DNA of 64,000 nucleotides from Halomonas sp. M20 (GCF_020622265.1 NZ_JACNMQ010000008.1:62001-126000); one strand, 5' to 3'. Shown: positions 26,811 through 37,212, counted from the first letter of the stretch. Notes: generated by a model not told the origin, from the letters alone. Program-made: numbers and translations.

Positions 26811-27728
26811 TCAGCGTGCCGTGGCTGTACTGGTGCGGGAGCGGCCCTGCCAGGCGGCATAGGAATACATCGCCAGGCCGATCCAGATCATCACGAAAGT
26901 GACCAGTTGGATCGGCCTCAGTGGCTCCTCGAAGACCAGCAAGGCTATGAAGAATTGAATGGTAGGGTTGATGTACATCAGAAATCCTATCGTTGCCAGG
27001 CGCAGGCGATGAGTCGCGCCGGCAAAGGCGATCAACGGCAGGGCCGTCACCACGCCGCTGGCCATGAGCAGCAGATTGGCCTGTGCATCACCGATCATGA
27101 AGTGGGAGTAGCCCGCGTTGATGAGCCAGAATAGCGCGATGAGCGCCACGGGCAGCAACAACAGCGTCTCGACGAATAGTCCCGTCACCCCGTCCAGGGG
27201 TACCTGCTTGCGGAACAGACCATAGGTCCCAAAAGAGAGCGCCAGGCATAATGTAATCCAGGGCAGTTCGCCCAATACCACCAGCTGAATGACGATAGCC
27301 AGTGTCGCCAATCCAACCGCCATGCCCTGTAGAAGCCGCATGCGCTCCTTGAGTATCAACATCCCTAGCAGCACATTGACCAGAGGTGTCAGAAAATAGC
27401 CAAGGCTTGCTTGAAAGACATGGCGTGTTTCCACTGCATAGATATAGATGCCCCAGTTCAACGCAATCAATACCGCACAGGCGAGTACTCGTCCCAGGCG
27501 TTGTGGGTGCCTGAGTGCGCCGAGCACCGGTGACCAGCGGCGCAGCACCGTTACCAGCAGGGCCAGAAACAGGCAGGACCAGATCACCCGATGGACGAGC
27601 ACTTCCCAAGCCGGAACCCCCTCGAAAAGCGCAAAGAACAGCGGGAAGCAACCCCACCACAAATAAGCGAAAAGGCCCAGAAGGACGCCACGAGTGACTT
27701 CCTTGTCAGGCTGTAGGGGCAGGCTCAT
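26811..27728 (-). CDS. rarD: EamA-family transporter RarD
   Basis: A 305-residue inner-membrane protein with ten hydrophobic segments in two EamA repeats. RarD hallmarks include GLFAYLWWGCFPLFFALFEG at the N-terminus, VLVHRVIWSCLFL, NWGIYIYAVETRHVFQASLG and YFLTPLVNVLLGML. RarD proteins are annotated as chloramphenicol-sensitivity/metabolite exporters, but natural substrates are unsettled. AGGAGG lies 12 bases before the ATG. The 3' end overlaps a hairpin (CGCTGATCC/GGATCAGCG, 26792-26816) shared with the convergent upstream gene. Confidence 0.88.
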   Translation of the reverse strand: MSLPLQPDKEVTRGVLLGLFAYLWWGCFPLFFALFEGVPAWEVLVHRVIWSCLFLALLVTVLRRWSPVLGALRHPQRLGRVLACAVLIALNWGIYIYAVETRHVFQASLGYFLTPLVNVLLGMLILKERMRLLQGMAVGLATLAIVIQLVVLGELPWITLCLALSFGTYGLFRKQVPLDGVTGLFVETLLLLPVALIALFWLINAGYSHFMIGDAQANLLLMASGVVTALPLIAFAGATHRLRLATIGFLMYINPTIQFFIALLVFEEPLRPIQLVTFVMIWIGLAMYSYAAWQGRSRTSTATAR

Positions 27729-27922
27729 GATCGGTCGTGTCCTCCTTGTTGGTTAACGCGCTAATCTAACACACTCCCCATACGCAATGGACTGTATGTA
27801 TCCGCGATGTTTCTTAATGGGGGGAAGAAGGCATTCAGGCTGCAGACCCTTGCTTACTCAGTTAGTCTTATGGACAGGAAACATGATTTGGATAACGCAT
27901 CCTGCCGCCAAGGAGAATCAGC

Positions 27923-28726
27923 ATGAGTGAATTGCGCACGACTTTGGTGCAGGCGGATCTGCGCTGGGAAGACCCTGAGGCCAACTGTCGGCTGCTTGAT
28001 GAACAGCTCGGCACCCTGGGAGGCGACGATACGGATCTGATCGTATTGCCGGAAATGTTCGCCACCGGGTTCACCATGAACTCCCGGGAGATGGCGGAGC
28101 CCATGGAGCAAAGTTCGAGCGTGGCCTGGCTGCGGGATCAAGCGATCAAGCGCCGCTGTGTGATAACCGGCAGTATCGCGGTCACTGCCGGTGGCGAATA
28201 CTATAATCGCCTGGTCTGGGCGACCCCGGACGGTGAGCTGATTCATTACGACAAACGACATCTGTTTCGCATGGCCGGCGAACATGAACGCTACGGCATG
28301 GGCGATAGCCGCAGAGTGGTCGAACTCAAGGGCTTCCGCATTCTGTTGACGGTCTGCTACGACCTACGTTTTCCCGTCTGGCTGCGACAGCAGCCAAGCG
28401 CAGATGAACATTTCGAGTACGATGCCTTGCTCTGCATTGCCAATTGGCCGGCACCGCGCCGTCAGCCTTGGCGTACTCTGTTACAGGCGAGAGCCATCGA
28501 AAATCTGTGTTATGTCATCGGGGTGAATCGAGTAGGCGAAGACGCCAAGAAGCAGGCCTATGCGGGGGACTCGATGCTCGTGGACTTCAAGGGCGATCCA
28601 TTGATCGACGAGCCTCGGGATCAGCCTTTCATTCGCACAGGCTCTTTCGATCGAGAGTCACTTTCCGAGTTTCGTGATAAATTCCCGGCCTGGATGGATG
28701 CGGATCGTTTTACACTGGAGGTTTGA
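27923..28726 (+). CDS. Omega-amidase YafV-like (carbon-nitrogen hydrolase)
   Basis: A 267-residue nitrilase-superfamily amidase. The catalytic triad is visible: E44 in LPEMFATGF, K111 in HYDKRHLF and C145 in LLTVCYDLRFPVW. The sequence follows YafV-type omega-amidases, which hydrolyse alpha-ketoglutaramate and alpha-ketosuccinamate left by glutamine and asparagine transaminases. Length and the IANWPAPRRQPWRTLLQARA segment agree. It overlaps rsuA by one base (TGATG), so the two are probably co-transcribed. Confidence 0.85.
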   Translation: MSELRTTLVQADLRWEDPEANCRLLDEQLGTLGGDDTDLIVLPEMFATGFTMNSREMAEPMEQSSSVAWLRDQAIKRRCVITGSIAVTAGGEYYNRLVWATPDGELIHYDKRHLFRMAGEHERYGMGDSRRVVELKGFRILLTVCYDLRFPVWLRQQPSADEHFEYDALLCIANWPAPRRQPWRTLLQARAIENLCYVIGVNRVGEDAKKQAYAGDSMLVDFKGDPLIDEPRDQPFIRTGSFDRESLSEFRDKFPAWMDADRFTLEV

Positions 28727-29427
28727 TGCGGCTGGACAAGTTTCTCAGCGAGACCACGGATCTATCCCGCAGCTTGGCCAAGAAGGCCTTGCATCGGGAA
28801 GAGGTCAGCGTGGATGGAGAGATCACCAAGAATCCTGCGACCCAGGTCGATGAATCGAGCGACGTGCGTTGGCAAGGCGAGCCGCTTGAGCTTTCAGGCC
28901 CGCGCTATTTGATGATGCACAAACCATTGGGCATTGAATGCACGACCCGTCCCGGACGCTATCCGATAGTGCAAGAGTTGATCGATCTGCCCAATGTGGA
29001 TCGGTTGCATTCAGTAGGGCGTCTGGATGTAGACACGACCGGACTGGTGCTGCTCACCGACGACGGACAATGGTCGCATCGCGTGACTTCGCCCAAGAAG
29101 CGCTGTGCCAAGGTCTATGTGGCGACGCTTGCCGAACCACTGGAAGGTGAAGCCGGGGAACGAGCCATCAAGGCGTTTGCCAAAGGCGTACAACTCGATG
29201 GTGAGGAGAAGCTAACGCAGCCCGCGGAACTTGCGTTGATGTCTCCTTGGCAAGTACGCCTGACGATCACTGAAGGCAAGTACCATCAGGTGCGCCGCAT
29301 GTTTGCCGCCATCGGCAACCATGTGGAAACGCTGCATCGTGAATCGATCGGTCCTCTGCAGCTCGATCCTGATCTCGAACCGGGAGAGTGTCGGTTCTTG
29401 CGACCGGCTGAAATTGCTGCGTTCTGA
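28726..29427 (+). CDS. rsuA: 16S rRNA pseudouridine-516 synthase RsuA
   Basis: RsuA isomerises U516 in 16S rRNA. The 233-residue protein has an N-terminal S4 RNA-binding domain (MRLDKFLSETTDLSRSLAKK) and the pseudouridine synthase core with D101 in VGRLDVDTTGLVLLTDDG as the catalytic aspartate. GKYHQVRRMFAAIGNHV is the conserved C-terminal motif. I choose the ATG at 28726, with TGGAGG 5 bases upstream, over a TTG three bases earlier. In E. coli rsuA also lies near yejABEF, as here. Confidence 0.92.
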   Translation: MRLDKFLSETTDLSRSLAKKALHREEVSVDGEITKNPATQVDESSDVRWQGEPLELSGPRYLMMHKPLGIECTTRPGRYPIVQELIDLPNVDRLHSVGRLDVDTTGLVLLTDDGQWSHRVTSPKKRCAKVYVATLAEPLEGEAGERAIKAFAKGVQLDGEEKLTQPAELALMSPWQVRLTITEGKYHQVRRMFAAIGNHVETLHRESIGPLQLDPDLEPGECRFLRPAEIAAF

Positions 29428-29532
29428 TTTATACCGTTATCTTGCTTCCTGAAATCAGGTTTCACTCATTCTGTTTCGCCGATACGTGATGTCACCGTAT
29501 GGGGTGCAGTGCAGTTAAAAGGAGAAACGGAC

Positions 29533-30192
29533 ATGACCAAAATAAATAAACAACAGATCGTCGATGCACTGCTCGAATGCCATGGCCGTACTTTCGCCCA
29601 GGAGTTTGGCATTACGCTCCAGCATGATACCCCCGCGCCTTTGTTCAGATTGCTGTGTTTTTCTTTGCTGACCAGTGCACCTCTGAGCGCGAACGCCGCC
29701 ATGCAAGCCTGCAAGGCGCTGGGCAAGGCGGGCTGGACGACCCCGAGCAAGATGTCGAATTCGACCTGGGAGCAGCGCGTTAGAGTGCTCAACGCGAATG
29801 GCTACGCACGCTACGATGAGAAAACCGCCCATCAGCTCGAGGCCATGACCACGCACTTGCAAGAGACCTACGCTGGCGACTTGCGCCAGCTGCGCAGCGC
29901 GGCAGATGGCGATATAAAAAAGGCTCGGAACTTGCTCAAGGAGTTCAAGGGCATCGGTGACGTTGGCGCGGATATCTTTCTACGCGAAGTTCAACAGTGC
30001 TGGGATGAATTTCGTCCCTTTGCCGACAAGATGGCATTGAAATCCAGTGCCAAGCTGAATCTGGGCGACGATGCGGAAAAACTCGCGAAACAAGTCAATT
30101 CAAATGACTTTGCGAGGCTAGTGGCAGCGCTGGTGCGCACACAGCTGGCGAAGGACCATGACCGGGTGCTTGAAGTAGCCGGCGCCAGCTAG
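29533..30192 (+). CDS. Endonuclease III-like helix-hairpin-helix protein, probably non-canonical
   Basis: A 219-residue helical protein with an HhH segment, FKGIGDVGADIFLREVQ (about 138-154), resembling the GxGxxTA hairpin of DNA glycosylases. At the place of the catalytic Lys of endonuclease III (GVGRKTA) it has GIGDVGA, and no C-terminal four-Cys iron-sulfur motif is present, so it may bind DNA without base excision. AAAGGAG lies before the ATG at 29533. Its stop overlaps the convergent yejF end. Function uncertain; a role in DNA binding is inference. Confidence 0.55.
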   Translation: MTKINKQQIVDALLECHGRTFAQEFGITLQHDTPAPLFRLLCFSLLTSAPLSANAAMQACKALGKAGWTTPSKMSNSTWEQRVRVLNANGYARYDEKTAHQLEAMTTHLQETYAGDLRQLRSAADGDIKKARNLLKEFKGIGDVGADIFLREVQQCWDEFRPFADKMALKSSAKLNLGDDAEKLAKQVNSNDFARLVAALVRTQLAKDHDRVLEVAGAS

Positions 30193-31781
30193 TCACTACT
30201 ACTGCCCAAACCCGCCGCCTCGACCAACGCCTTCGTGTACTCACTTCGTGGAGTGCCGAGTACCTGTTCGCATTCGCCTTGCTCCACGACATGACCTTCC
30301 TTGAGCACTATTACCCGATGGGCCATGGCACGCACCACCGCCAGGTCGTGACTGATGAACAGATAGCTCATGCCGCGTTTGGCCTGCAAATCACGCAATA
30401 GCGCAACCAACTGTTTCTGCACGGTGCGGTCCAGTGCCGAAGTGGGTTCGTCGAGTACCAATAAATCCGGTTCGAGGATGATGGCGCGGGCCACGGCGAT
30501 GCGCTGGCGTTGGCCTCCGGAAAATTCGTGGGGGTAGCGGGCAGCACACTCTTCCGGTAAACCCACTTCGCGTAGTGAGGCCAACACTCGCTGCTGAATA
30601 TCGCCGCGATCAAGTTCGGGATGGTGAAAACGCAGGCCCTCGCTGATGATATCCGCCACCGGAAGCCGCGGGGATAAGGAGCCATAGGGGTCCTGGAAGA
30701 CGACCTGCATCTGCCGGCGCTGACGTCTCAAGGCGTTGCCGCTCATGCGATCGAGCCGCTCCCCGTTAAAATCGATTTCACCGCTGGCCGGGGTAAGGCG
30801 CAGCAGGGCCATGGCCAGAGTCGTCTTGCCGGAGCCTGATTCGCCGACGATGCCCAGAGTTTCTCCCTTGCGCAGATAGAGATCGAGAGGCTGAACCGCA
30901 ACAAAAGGACTTGGCCTGCGAGAGAAAAGCCGCTTAGGGCGGGAAAACGCCACCTGGAGTCGTCGGGCTTCCAGCAGCGGCGTGTGGTTGCTGATCGCCG
31001 TGGGCTGTCCTTCCGGCTCCGCGGACAACAGCAGGCGGGTATAGTCGCTGCGGGGTCGGCTGAAAACGTCACTGACGGGGCCGGTTTCCTGAACGCGTCC
31101 GCGATAGAGGACACAGACTCGATCCGCATGACGCCGCACCAGGTTGAGATCGTGGGTGATAAGCAGCATGGCCATGCCGTGACGCTCGCGCAGATCGTCA
31201 AGCAGAGCCAGAATTTCTTGCTGTACCGTAACGTCCAGCGCCGTGGTGGGCTCATCCGCGATCAACAAGCGCGGATTGTTGGCGATGGCCATGGCAATCA
31301 TCACTCGTTGGCGCTGCCCGCCGGAAAGCTGATGCGGCCAGGCATCGAGCAATTCGTCCGGTCGCGGCAGCTTGACCTGAACCAGCAGTTCGCGCACCCG
31401 TTCTCGGGCGGCGCGACCGCTTAGCCCCTGATGTAGCCGCAGGGTCTCGCCGATCTGTTTGACGATGGTATGCAGCGGATTCAAGGAAGTCATCGGCTCC
31501 TGAAAGATGAAGCCGACCTGATTGCCGCGAACGGTGCGCCAGTCACCCTCGCTCAGACGCGCGAGATCGCGCTCTTCCAGGTAGCTTTCGCCGCGTACCT
31601 CGGCGCTTTTCGGTAGCAGGTTGATGGCGCCAAGGGCGCTGACGGATTTGCCGGAGCCGGATTCGCCCACCAGGGCCAGGGTTTCGCCGCGACGTATATG
31701 CAAAGACAAGTCTTCGACCACCGGGGCTCCATCGAAAGCCACCGTGAAATTCTTCAGCGAGAACACCGGTTCAGCGCTCAT
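30189..31781 (-). CDS. yejF: Oligopeptide-type ABC transporter, fused double ATPase YejF
   Basis: A 530-residue protein with two ABC ATPase domains that power the YejABE peptide importer. First domain: Walker [14 protein letters not shown], signature [16 protein letters not shown], Walker [14 protein letters not shown]. Second domain: Walker [16 protein letters not shown], signature [15 protein letters not shown], Walker [14 protein letters not shown]. The start overlaps the end of yejE by 11 bases. In other bacteria YejABEF imports peptides including microcin C. Operon order is yejA-yejB-yejE-yejF. Confidence 0.93.
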   Translation of the reverse strand: MSAEPVFSLKNFTVAFDGAPVVEDLSLHIRRGETLALVGESGSGKSVSALGAINLLPKSAEVRGESYLEERDLARLSEGDWRTVRGNQVGFIFQEPMTSLNPLHTIVKQIGETLRLHQGLSGRAARERVRELLVQVKLPRPDELLDAWPHQLSGGQRQRVMIAMAIANNPRLLIADEPTTALDVTVQQEILALLDDLRERHGMAMLLITHDLNLVRRHADRVCVLYRGRVQETGPVSDVFSRPRSDYTRLLLSAEPEGQPTAISNHTPLLEARRLQVAFSRPKRLFSRRPSPFVAVQPLDLYLRKGETLGIVGESGSGKTTLAMALLRLTPASGEIDFNGERLDRMSGNALRRQRRQMQVVFQDPYGSLSPRLPVADIISEGLRFHHPELDRGDIQQRVLASLREVGLPEECAARYPHEFSGGQRQRIAVARAIILEPDLLVLDEPTSALDRTVQKQLVALLRDLQAKRGMSYLFISHDLAVVRAMAHRVIVLKEGHVVEQGECEQVLGTPRSEYTKALVEAAGLGSSSD

Positions 31782-32877
31782 CCACGGACTCCTTCGTTGT
31801 TGAAATCCGTTCTGGCTTGGCTGTCAGGGCGGCAATGATATGACGCGGGTCGAAGGCATCCCGCAGGCCTTCGCCGATGAATACCAGCAATGAGAGCATC
31901 ACGCTCAGGGTGATGAACGCGGTGACGCCAAGCCAGGGCGCCTGCAGGTTGTTCTTGCCCTGGGCCACCAGCTCGCCCAGGGAGGGTGATCCTGGTGGCA
32001 GGCCAAAGCCAAGGAAGTCCAGCGCGGTCAGGGTGGTGATGGCGCCGGTAAACAGAAAAGGAATGAACGTCAGGGTGGCGACCATGGCATTGGGCAGCAC
32101 GTGGCGCCACATGATCAGCCGCGATGGCAATCCCAGCGCCCGGGCGGCACGCACATATTCGAGATTTCGCGCTCGCAGAAATTCCGCGCGCACGATGTCC
32201 ACCAGTCCCAGCCAGGAGAACAACAGCATGATGCCCAATAGCCACCAGAGGTTGGGCTCGACCAGGCTGGCGAGAATAATGAGCAGAAACAGTACCGGCA
32301 GGCCGGACCAGATCTCCGTCAGGCGCTGGCCGATGAGATCCGTCTTGCCGCCGAAATATCCCTGGATACCGCCGACGAGCACGCCCAGTATCAGCGACCC
32401 CAGCGTCAGCACCAGAGCGAAGACCACGGAAAGCCGAAAGCCGTAGATCACTCGGGCCATCACGTCACGCCCCTGGTCGTCGGTGCCCAGCCAATGACGA
32501 GTGCTGGGGGGCGAGGGGGCGGGTTGCCTCAAGCCGCGATCCAGGGTGTCGTAGGCAAACGGAATCGGTGGCCATAGCATCCAGCCCTGAGCCTCTATCT
32601 CGTCGATGACGAAGGAGTCGCGATAATCCGTGCTGGTAGGCAGGAAACCGCCGAACTCGGTTTCAGGATAATCCACCAGCAACGGCGTATACCATTGATC
32701 CTGATACTTGATCACTAGCGGTTTGTCATTGGCGATCAACTCGGCGCCCAGGCTGAGCACGAACAATAGCGAGAACAACCAGAGGGCGAATCGAGCCCGA
32801 CCATTGGCGCGAAATACCGCCATCCGGCGACGAGTGATCGGCGAGAGCGTGGGTGTGAAGCGTTCGATGAGCGCCAT
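31771..32877 (-). CDS. yejE: Peptide ABC transporter permease YejE
   Basis: A 368-residue inner-membrane permease. It has one early membrane segment (ARFALWLFSLLFVLSLGAEL), a large periplasmic insert that includes LVDYPETEFGGFLPTSTDYR typical of YejE, then five segments with the permease loop EFLRARNLEYVRAARALGLP contacting the ATPase. Its ATG overlaps the yejB stop by one base, consistent with coupled translation. Confidence 0.92.
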   Translation of the reverse strand: MALIERFTPTLSPITRRRMAVFRANGRARFALWLFSLLFVLSLGAELIANDKPLVIKYQDQWYTPLLVDYPETEFGGFLPTSTDYRDSFVIDEIEAQGWMLWPPIPFAYDTLDRGLRQPAPSPPSTRHWLGTDDQGRDVMARVIYGFRLSVVFALVLTLGSLILGVLVGGIQGYFGGKTDLIGQRLTEIWSGLPVLFLLIILASLVEPNLWWLLGIMLLFSWLGLVDIVRAEFLRARNLEYVRAARALGLPSRLIMWRHVLPNAMVATLTFIPFLFTGAITTLTALDFLGFGLPPGSPSLGELVAQGKNNLQAPWLGVTAFITLSVMLSLLVFIGEGLRDAFDPRHIIAALTAKPERISTTKESVDER

Positions 32878-33953
32878 CAGGCCCCCCTCGTTTCAAAATC
32901 GATGCGAGGGTCCACCCAGACATAAGTCAGATCCGAGACCAGTTTCAAGATCAGCCCGACCAGAGTGTAGAGATAGAGAGTACCGAATATGACCGGGTAG
33001 TCACGCTGCATGACCGCCTCGAAGCCTAAAAGCCCCAGGCCGTCGAGAGAGAAGATCACTTCGATGAGCAGCGATCCGGTGAAGAAGATGCTGATCAGCG
33101 TCGTAGGTAAGCCCGCGATGATGATCAGCATGGCGTTACGAAACACATGACCATAGAGTACCTGGCGATCGCTTGCCCCCTTGGCCCGGGCGGTCAATAC
33201 ATATTGCTTGTGAATCTCGTCAAGAAAACTGTTCTTGGTCAGCATGGTCAAGGTGGCGAAGCCACCGATCGCCGCAGCGATCACCGGCAGGGTGATGTGC
33301 CAGAAATAGTCACCGATCTTGCCCCACAGGCTCAACTCATCGAAGTAGGGGGACGTCAGCCCGCGCAGAGGGAAGAGATCGAAATAGCTGCCCCCGGCGA
33401 ACAGTACGATCAGCAGGATGGCGAATAGAAACCCCGGAATGGCATAGCCGACGATGACCAGCCCCGAAGTCCAGATATCGAAACGGGAGCCATGGCGCAG
33501 CGCCTTGCGAATCCCTAGTGGAATCGAGATGAGATAGACCAGCAGGGTGGTCCACAGGCCGAGGGAAATGGACACCGGCAAGCGTTCGATCATCAGATCG
33601 ATGACCGGCCGATTGCGGAAAAAACTAGTGCCGAAATCGAAGGTGGCGTAATTGCCGAGCATGGTGAAAAACCGCACATGTGCGGGTTCGTCGAAGCCGA
33701 ACTGCTCCTCGAGTGCCTTGATGAAGCGTTCATCGACTCCGCGGGCGCCTCGGGATTCGCTGCTACTCGCCGCCGAGTCGCCACCGCCGGAGGACAGGCG
33801 GGTGCTGGCGATGCTGTCGAGGCCTTGGTAGCGGGCAATGATTTGATCGATGGGACCGCCGGGGGCGGCCTGCACGATAACGAAATTGAGCAGCATGATT
33901 CCCAAAAGGGTAGGAATCATCAGCAATAGGCGACGCAGGATATAGGCGGCCAC
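32877..33953 (-). CDS. yejB: Peptide ABC transporter permease YejB
   Basis: A 358-residue permease, partner of YejE. It begins [20 protein letters not shown], the typical DppB/OppB-type first segment, has a periplasmic insert with a Ser/Gly-rich stretch (about residues 50-75), and the cytoplasmic loop [20 protein letters not shown]. The start codon is GTG (33951-33953 on the minus strand), with AAGGA upstream. It lies 24 bases downstream of yejA. Confidence 0.92.
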   Translation of the reverse strand: MAAYILRRLLLMIPTLLGIMLLNFVIVQAAPGGPIDQIIARYQGLDSIASTRLSSGGGDSAASSSESRGARGVDERFIKALEEQFGFDEPAHVRFFTMLGNYATFDFGTSFFRNRPVIDLMIERLPVSISLGLWTTLLVYLISIPLGIRKALRHGSRFDIWTSGLVIVGYAIPGFLFAILLIVLFAGGSYFDLFPLRGLTSPYFDELSLWGKIGDYFWHITLPVIAAAIGGFATLTMLTKNSFLDEIHKQYVLTARAKGASDRQVLYGHVFRNAMLIIIAGLPTTLISIFFTGSLLIEVIFSLDGLGLLGFEAVMQRDYPVIFGTLYLYTLVGLILKLVSDLTYVWVDPRIDFETRGA

Positions 33954-33977
33954 GAGAGCAGATTCCTTGAGCTTGGT

Positions 33978-35816
33978 TCAGCGCTTGCGACTACCGTGCT
34001 GGCGTTGGTTGACCGCATCAGCCCGCTCGGGGGCCACCCACCAGGCGTCTAGATCGATATTGAACTTCGGGGCAGGTTCGGGGTAGCCGTATTTATCCCA
34101 AAGGGCAATGCGAGTCGCAGCGAGATGAAATTGGGGAATGACGTAGAAACCCCAGCGTAGCACGCGATCGAGCGCTTGTGCCGCGGTGTCGAGTTCTTCC
34201 CGAGTATCTGCGCGAATCAGCTTCCCTACCAGTTCGTCGATGACCGGATTCTTGAGCCCAATGAGGTTGCGACTTTGAGGCTGATCCGCAAAATCACTGG
34301 TCCAGAATTCGCGCTGCTCGTTGCCCGGATTGGCTGATTGCGGAAAGCTGCCGACGATCATGTCGAAATCGAAGCCGCGCAGGCGATTGAGATATTGGTT
34401 GACATCGACGATACGAATCTTGCTCTTGATGCCGATGCGTTCGAAATTGCGTATCAACGGCTGGACGATGCGCTCGAACTGGGCGTCATACAGCAGGATT
34501 TCCAGCGTAAAGGGACGGCCGCTTTCACGATTGATCAACTGGCCGTTCTGCACTTCATAACCCGCATCGCGCAGCAGGCCAAGCGCCTTGCGTAGGCGGG
34601 GGCGAATGTCATCGGGTTGCTCGACGGGCAGCGCTTCATCGAAGAGTCGCTCGGGTAGCTGGTCGCGATAAGGCTCGAGTAATTCAAGCTCGGCACCGCT
34701 GGGCTCGCCCCTGGCAGCCATCTCGGAGTTCTCGAAGTAACTTTGGGTGCGCTCATAGGCGCCGTAGAACAGGTTGTCGTTCAGCCAGGGAAAGTCGAAG
34801 GCAAGATTCAGCGCCTCGCGCACCTTTACGTTCTTGAACTTATCACGGCGCAGATTCATCACATAGGCCTGCATGCCTGCCGGCTGCCCGTCGGGTATTT
34901 CCAGCTTCTTGACGAAGCCTTGCTTCAGGGCGGGGAAGTCGTAAGCCGTTGCCCAGTTGCGGGCGCTCGATTCGAACCGCATATCAAGATTACCCGCCTT
35001 GAATGCTTCAAGGGCTACTGTCTGGTCACGATAATAATCGAATATCAGCCGATCAATGTTGTGGCGCCCGCGATTGACCGGAAGATTCTTGCCCCAATAG
35101 TCCTTAACCCGCTCATAAACGATACGTCGTCCTGGCTCAACCTTGGCGATACGATAAGGGCCGGAGCCCAGCAGAGGGTCGAGGGTCGGTGTGGCAAAAT
35201 CGCGATCCTTCCAGAAGTGTTCCGGCAGAATCGGCAATTGGCCCAGAATCAGCGGCAATTCCCGAGAATTTTTCGGGCTGAATTCGAAACGAACGGTATC
35301 GTCATCCAGACGCTGTGCCGAGGTAACATCCGCATAATAGGCGGCATAGAACGGCTGACCCTCATCGCGCAGCAGTCGAAAACTGAACACCACATCGTCG
35401 GCGGTCACTTGTTGGCCGTCGTGAAACCTTGCCTTGGGATTCAGGTCGAACTCCATCCAGCGTCGGTTCGGGTCCAGGCGTACACCCTGGGCGAGAAGCC
35501 CGTACATGCTGAAGGGCTCGTCGGGATTGTTCTCCATCAAGGTGTCGTAAATCTGAGTAAGGCCGTTTGCAGGCGTGCCGGTGACGATGAAGGGGTTGGT
35601 GGAGTCGAAGCTGCCGATGGCGTCACGAGTAAGTTCGCCACTTTTGGGTGCCTCGGGATTGACGTAGGGAAAGTGCGTGAAATCGCTTTTGAGCGCCGGC
35701 TTGTCGTACATGGCGAGACCCTGCACGGTAGGCACTTTGTCGGCGGTCACGGCAAACCCAGATCCAGAAAATGACATGATCGCAACGGTGATAATGGCCT
35801 TACCCATGCGCAACAT
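33978..35816 (-). CDS. yejA: Peptide ABC transporter periplasmic binding protein YejA
   Basis: A solute-binding protein of about 612 residues (family 5, peptide-binding type). A signal sequence (KAIITVAIMSFSGSGFAV) is followed by the YejA-specific opening GLAMYDKPALKSDFTHFPYV and GSFDSTNPFIVTG. FSFRLLRDEG and LGSGPYRIAKVEPGR are family landmarks. The ATG ending at 35816 is preferred over one at 35852 because AAAGGAGT lies just before it. First gene of the yejABEF operon. Confidence 0.9.
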   Translation of the reverse strand: MLRMGKAIITVAIMSFSGSGFAVTADKVPTVQGLAMYDKPALKSDFTHFPYVNPEAPKSGELTRDAIGSFDSTNPFIVTGTPANGLTQIYDTLMENNPDEPFSMYGLLAQGVRLDPNRRWMEFDLNPKARFHDGQQVTADDVVFSFRLLRDEGQPFYAAYYADVTSAQRLDDDTVRFEFSPKNSRELPLILGQLPILPEHFWKDRDFATPTLDPLLGSGPYRIAKVEPGRRIVYERVKDYWGKNLPVNRGRHNIDRLIFDYYRDQTVALEAFKAGNLDMRFESSARNWATAYDFPALKQGFVKKLEIPDGQPAGMQAYVMNLRRDKFKNVKVREALNLAFDFPWLNDNLFYGAYERTQSYFENSEMAARGEPSGAELELLEPYRDQLPERLFDEALPVEQPDDIRPRLRKALGLLRDAGYEVQNGQLINRESGRPFTLEILLYDAQFERIVQPLIRNFERIGIKSKIRIVDVNQYLNRLRGFDFDMIVGSFPQSANPGNEQREFWTSDFADQPQSRNLIGLKNPVIDELVGKLIRADTREELDTAAQALDRVLRWGFYVIPQFHLAATRIALWDKYGYPEPAPKFNIDLDAWWVAPERADAVNQRQHGSRKR

Positions 35817-35861
35817 CGATACTCCTTTCACCATTGCCCAGTGCGGTTTCAATGCACCAAA

Positions 35862-37157
35862 TTACTGTACGTAAAGTGTCAGCTGTTGTCCCGGTTGTAA
35901 ATACTGATCTGCCTCCAGCTTGTTCCAGCGCAAGATATCCAGCGCTGAAACATCGTGGCGGGCGGCGATCCGTGCAAGGCTATCGCCCGCCCGCACTTGA
36001 ACGACACGGGCTTGCTGAGTGTCGTCGGCGCGGTTCTGGGGCGGTATTTGCAGTGTCTGACCTACGCGGATGACATCCCCCCGCAAACCGTTATACCGGC
36101 GCAGTTCGTTGACGGATACCGCGTAGCGCGCCGCCACAAGAGAGAGCGAATCGCCACTGCGCACTCTGTAACGATCACCCCGAGTGAAGGCCTCCCGGCG
36201 CTTGGCCAGCATGGCGACAAGGCTGTTCTTTAGCCTGTGTGGTACCAGCAGTTCCGGCGCTCGGGAAGGCAGCGTGATTTTCTGCAAGAGACCCGGGTTG
36301 AGATCTTCCAACCGCCTGCGGCTGATGCCGGTCAACTCCGCTACCTGAGCCAGATTGATTCGATTCTCGATCGGTACTCGGGCAAAGCCGGGTTGATCTG
36401 GGATGCTGGGCAGGGCGATATCGTAGCGATCGGGATTGGCGATCATGCGCGATAGCGCCAGGAGCTTTGGCACGTAGTTCATGGTCTGACGCGGCAGGTT
36501 GAGGCTCCAGTAATCTCCGGACCGGCCCGCGGCAATGGCCTTGCGGCGGGCGCGATTAACCGTGCCGGCACCGGCATTGTATGCCGCGAGAGAAAGCTCG
36601 ATATCCCCCTTGTACCACTGGTCGGCCTGTTGCTGGATATAGTCCAAGGCCGCCATGGTGGAGGCAATGACATCAAGGCGTCCATCGTAGGCACGGTCTC
36701 GGCGCAGGCCGAGGGCATCGCCGGTGCCGGGCATGAATTGCCACATGCCGGTGGCGCCGCCCACATGACGCGCTGTGGGATCGTAGGCGCTCTCGATGAA
36801 GGGCAGCAAGGCAATCTCGCCGGGCATGTCCCGACGCTCGAGTTCGCTGACGACCCAGTACAGCCATGGGCGCGCGCGCTCGGCGATCGTGGTGATATTG
36901 CCCGGGTAACGCTGGTAATAGTCTACCCATTTCTGAACGCGAGCTTCACGGGCATCGTTTTCCCACTGGAAGTTGTCCCGCATGCGGGTCCAGATATCGC
37001 CTGGAACGAAAGGTTGCAGTACCAGTTCGTTCCAGAAGGGCGCCGTGGGTTGCGAAGCGGGCAGGGCGCTGACCTGGGCGTGGGCTGAAACACCAAGCGC
37101 TAGAAGCATCCCACCTGTCGCTTGGCATACCCGACGGAGCAATACCTGTTTGTTCAT
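35862..37157 (-). CDS. mltD: Lytic murein transglycosylase MltD with two LysM domains
   Basis: This enzyme cleaves peptidoglycan between MurNAc and GlcNAc. After a signal sequence, the SLT domain shows the catalytic Glu in FIESAYDPTARHVGGATGMW and the AALDYIQQQADQWYKGDIEL and SLAAYNAGAGTVNRA segments. Two LysM wall-binding repeats follow: YRVRSGDSLSLVAARYAVSV and VQVRAGDSLARIAARHDVSA. The start ending at 37157 is preferred; a Met at 37196 has no ribosome site. A clear lipobox is not seen, unlike E. coli MltD. It sits beside gloB as in E. coli. Confidence 0.88.
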   Translation of the reverse strand: MNKQVLLRRVCQATGGMLLALGVSAHAQVSALPASQPTAPFWNELVLQPFVPGDIWTRMRDNFQWENDAREARVQKWVDYYQRYPGNITTIAERARPWLYWVVSELERRDMPGEIALLPFIESAYDPTARHVGGATGMWQFMPGTGDALGLRRDRAYDGRLDVIASTMAALDYIQQQADQWYKGDIELSLAAYNAGAGTVNRARRKAIAAGRSGDYWSLNLPRQTMNYVPKLLALSRMIANPDRYDIALPSIPDQPGFARVPIENRINLAQVAELTGISRRRLEDLNPGLLQKITLPSRAPELLVPHRLKNSLVAMLAKRREAFTRGDRYRVRSGDSLSLVAARYAVSVNELRRYNGLRGDVIRVGQTLQIPPQNRADDTQQARVVQVRAGDSLARIAARHDVSALDILRWNKLEADQYLQPGQQLTLYVQ

Positions 37158-37212
37158 TTTGTTTGAATCCTTGCTGGAGCACCCGGCGGCGCCCATGCTT
37201 CAAAATCATTCT

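Noticed and set aside
26792-26816. Terminator between the unknown gene and rarD
   Set aside because: The hairpin is perfect (CGCTGATCC/GGATCAGCG) but has no T-run on either side and overlaps the rarD stop, so I mention it only under rarD.
34743-35774. 343-codon open frame on the plus strand within yejA
   Set aside because: Shadow of yejA; no recognised motif and no upstream ribosome site.
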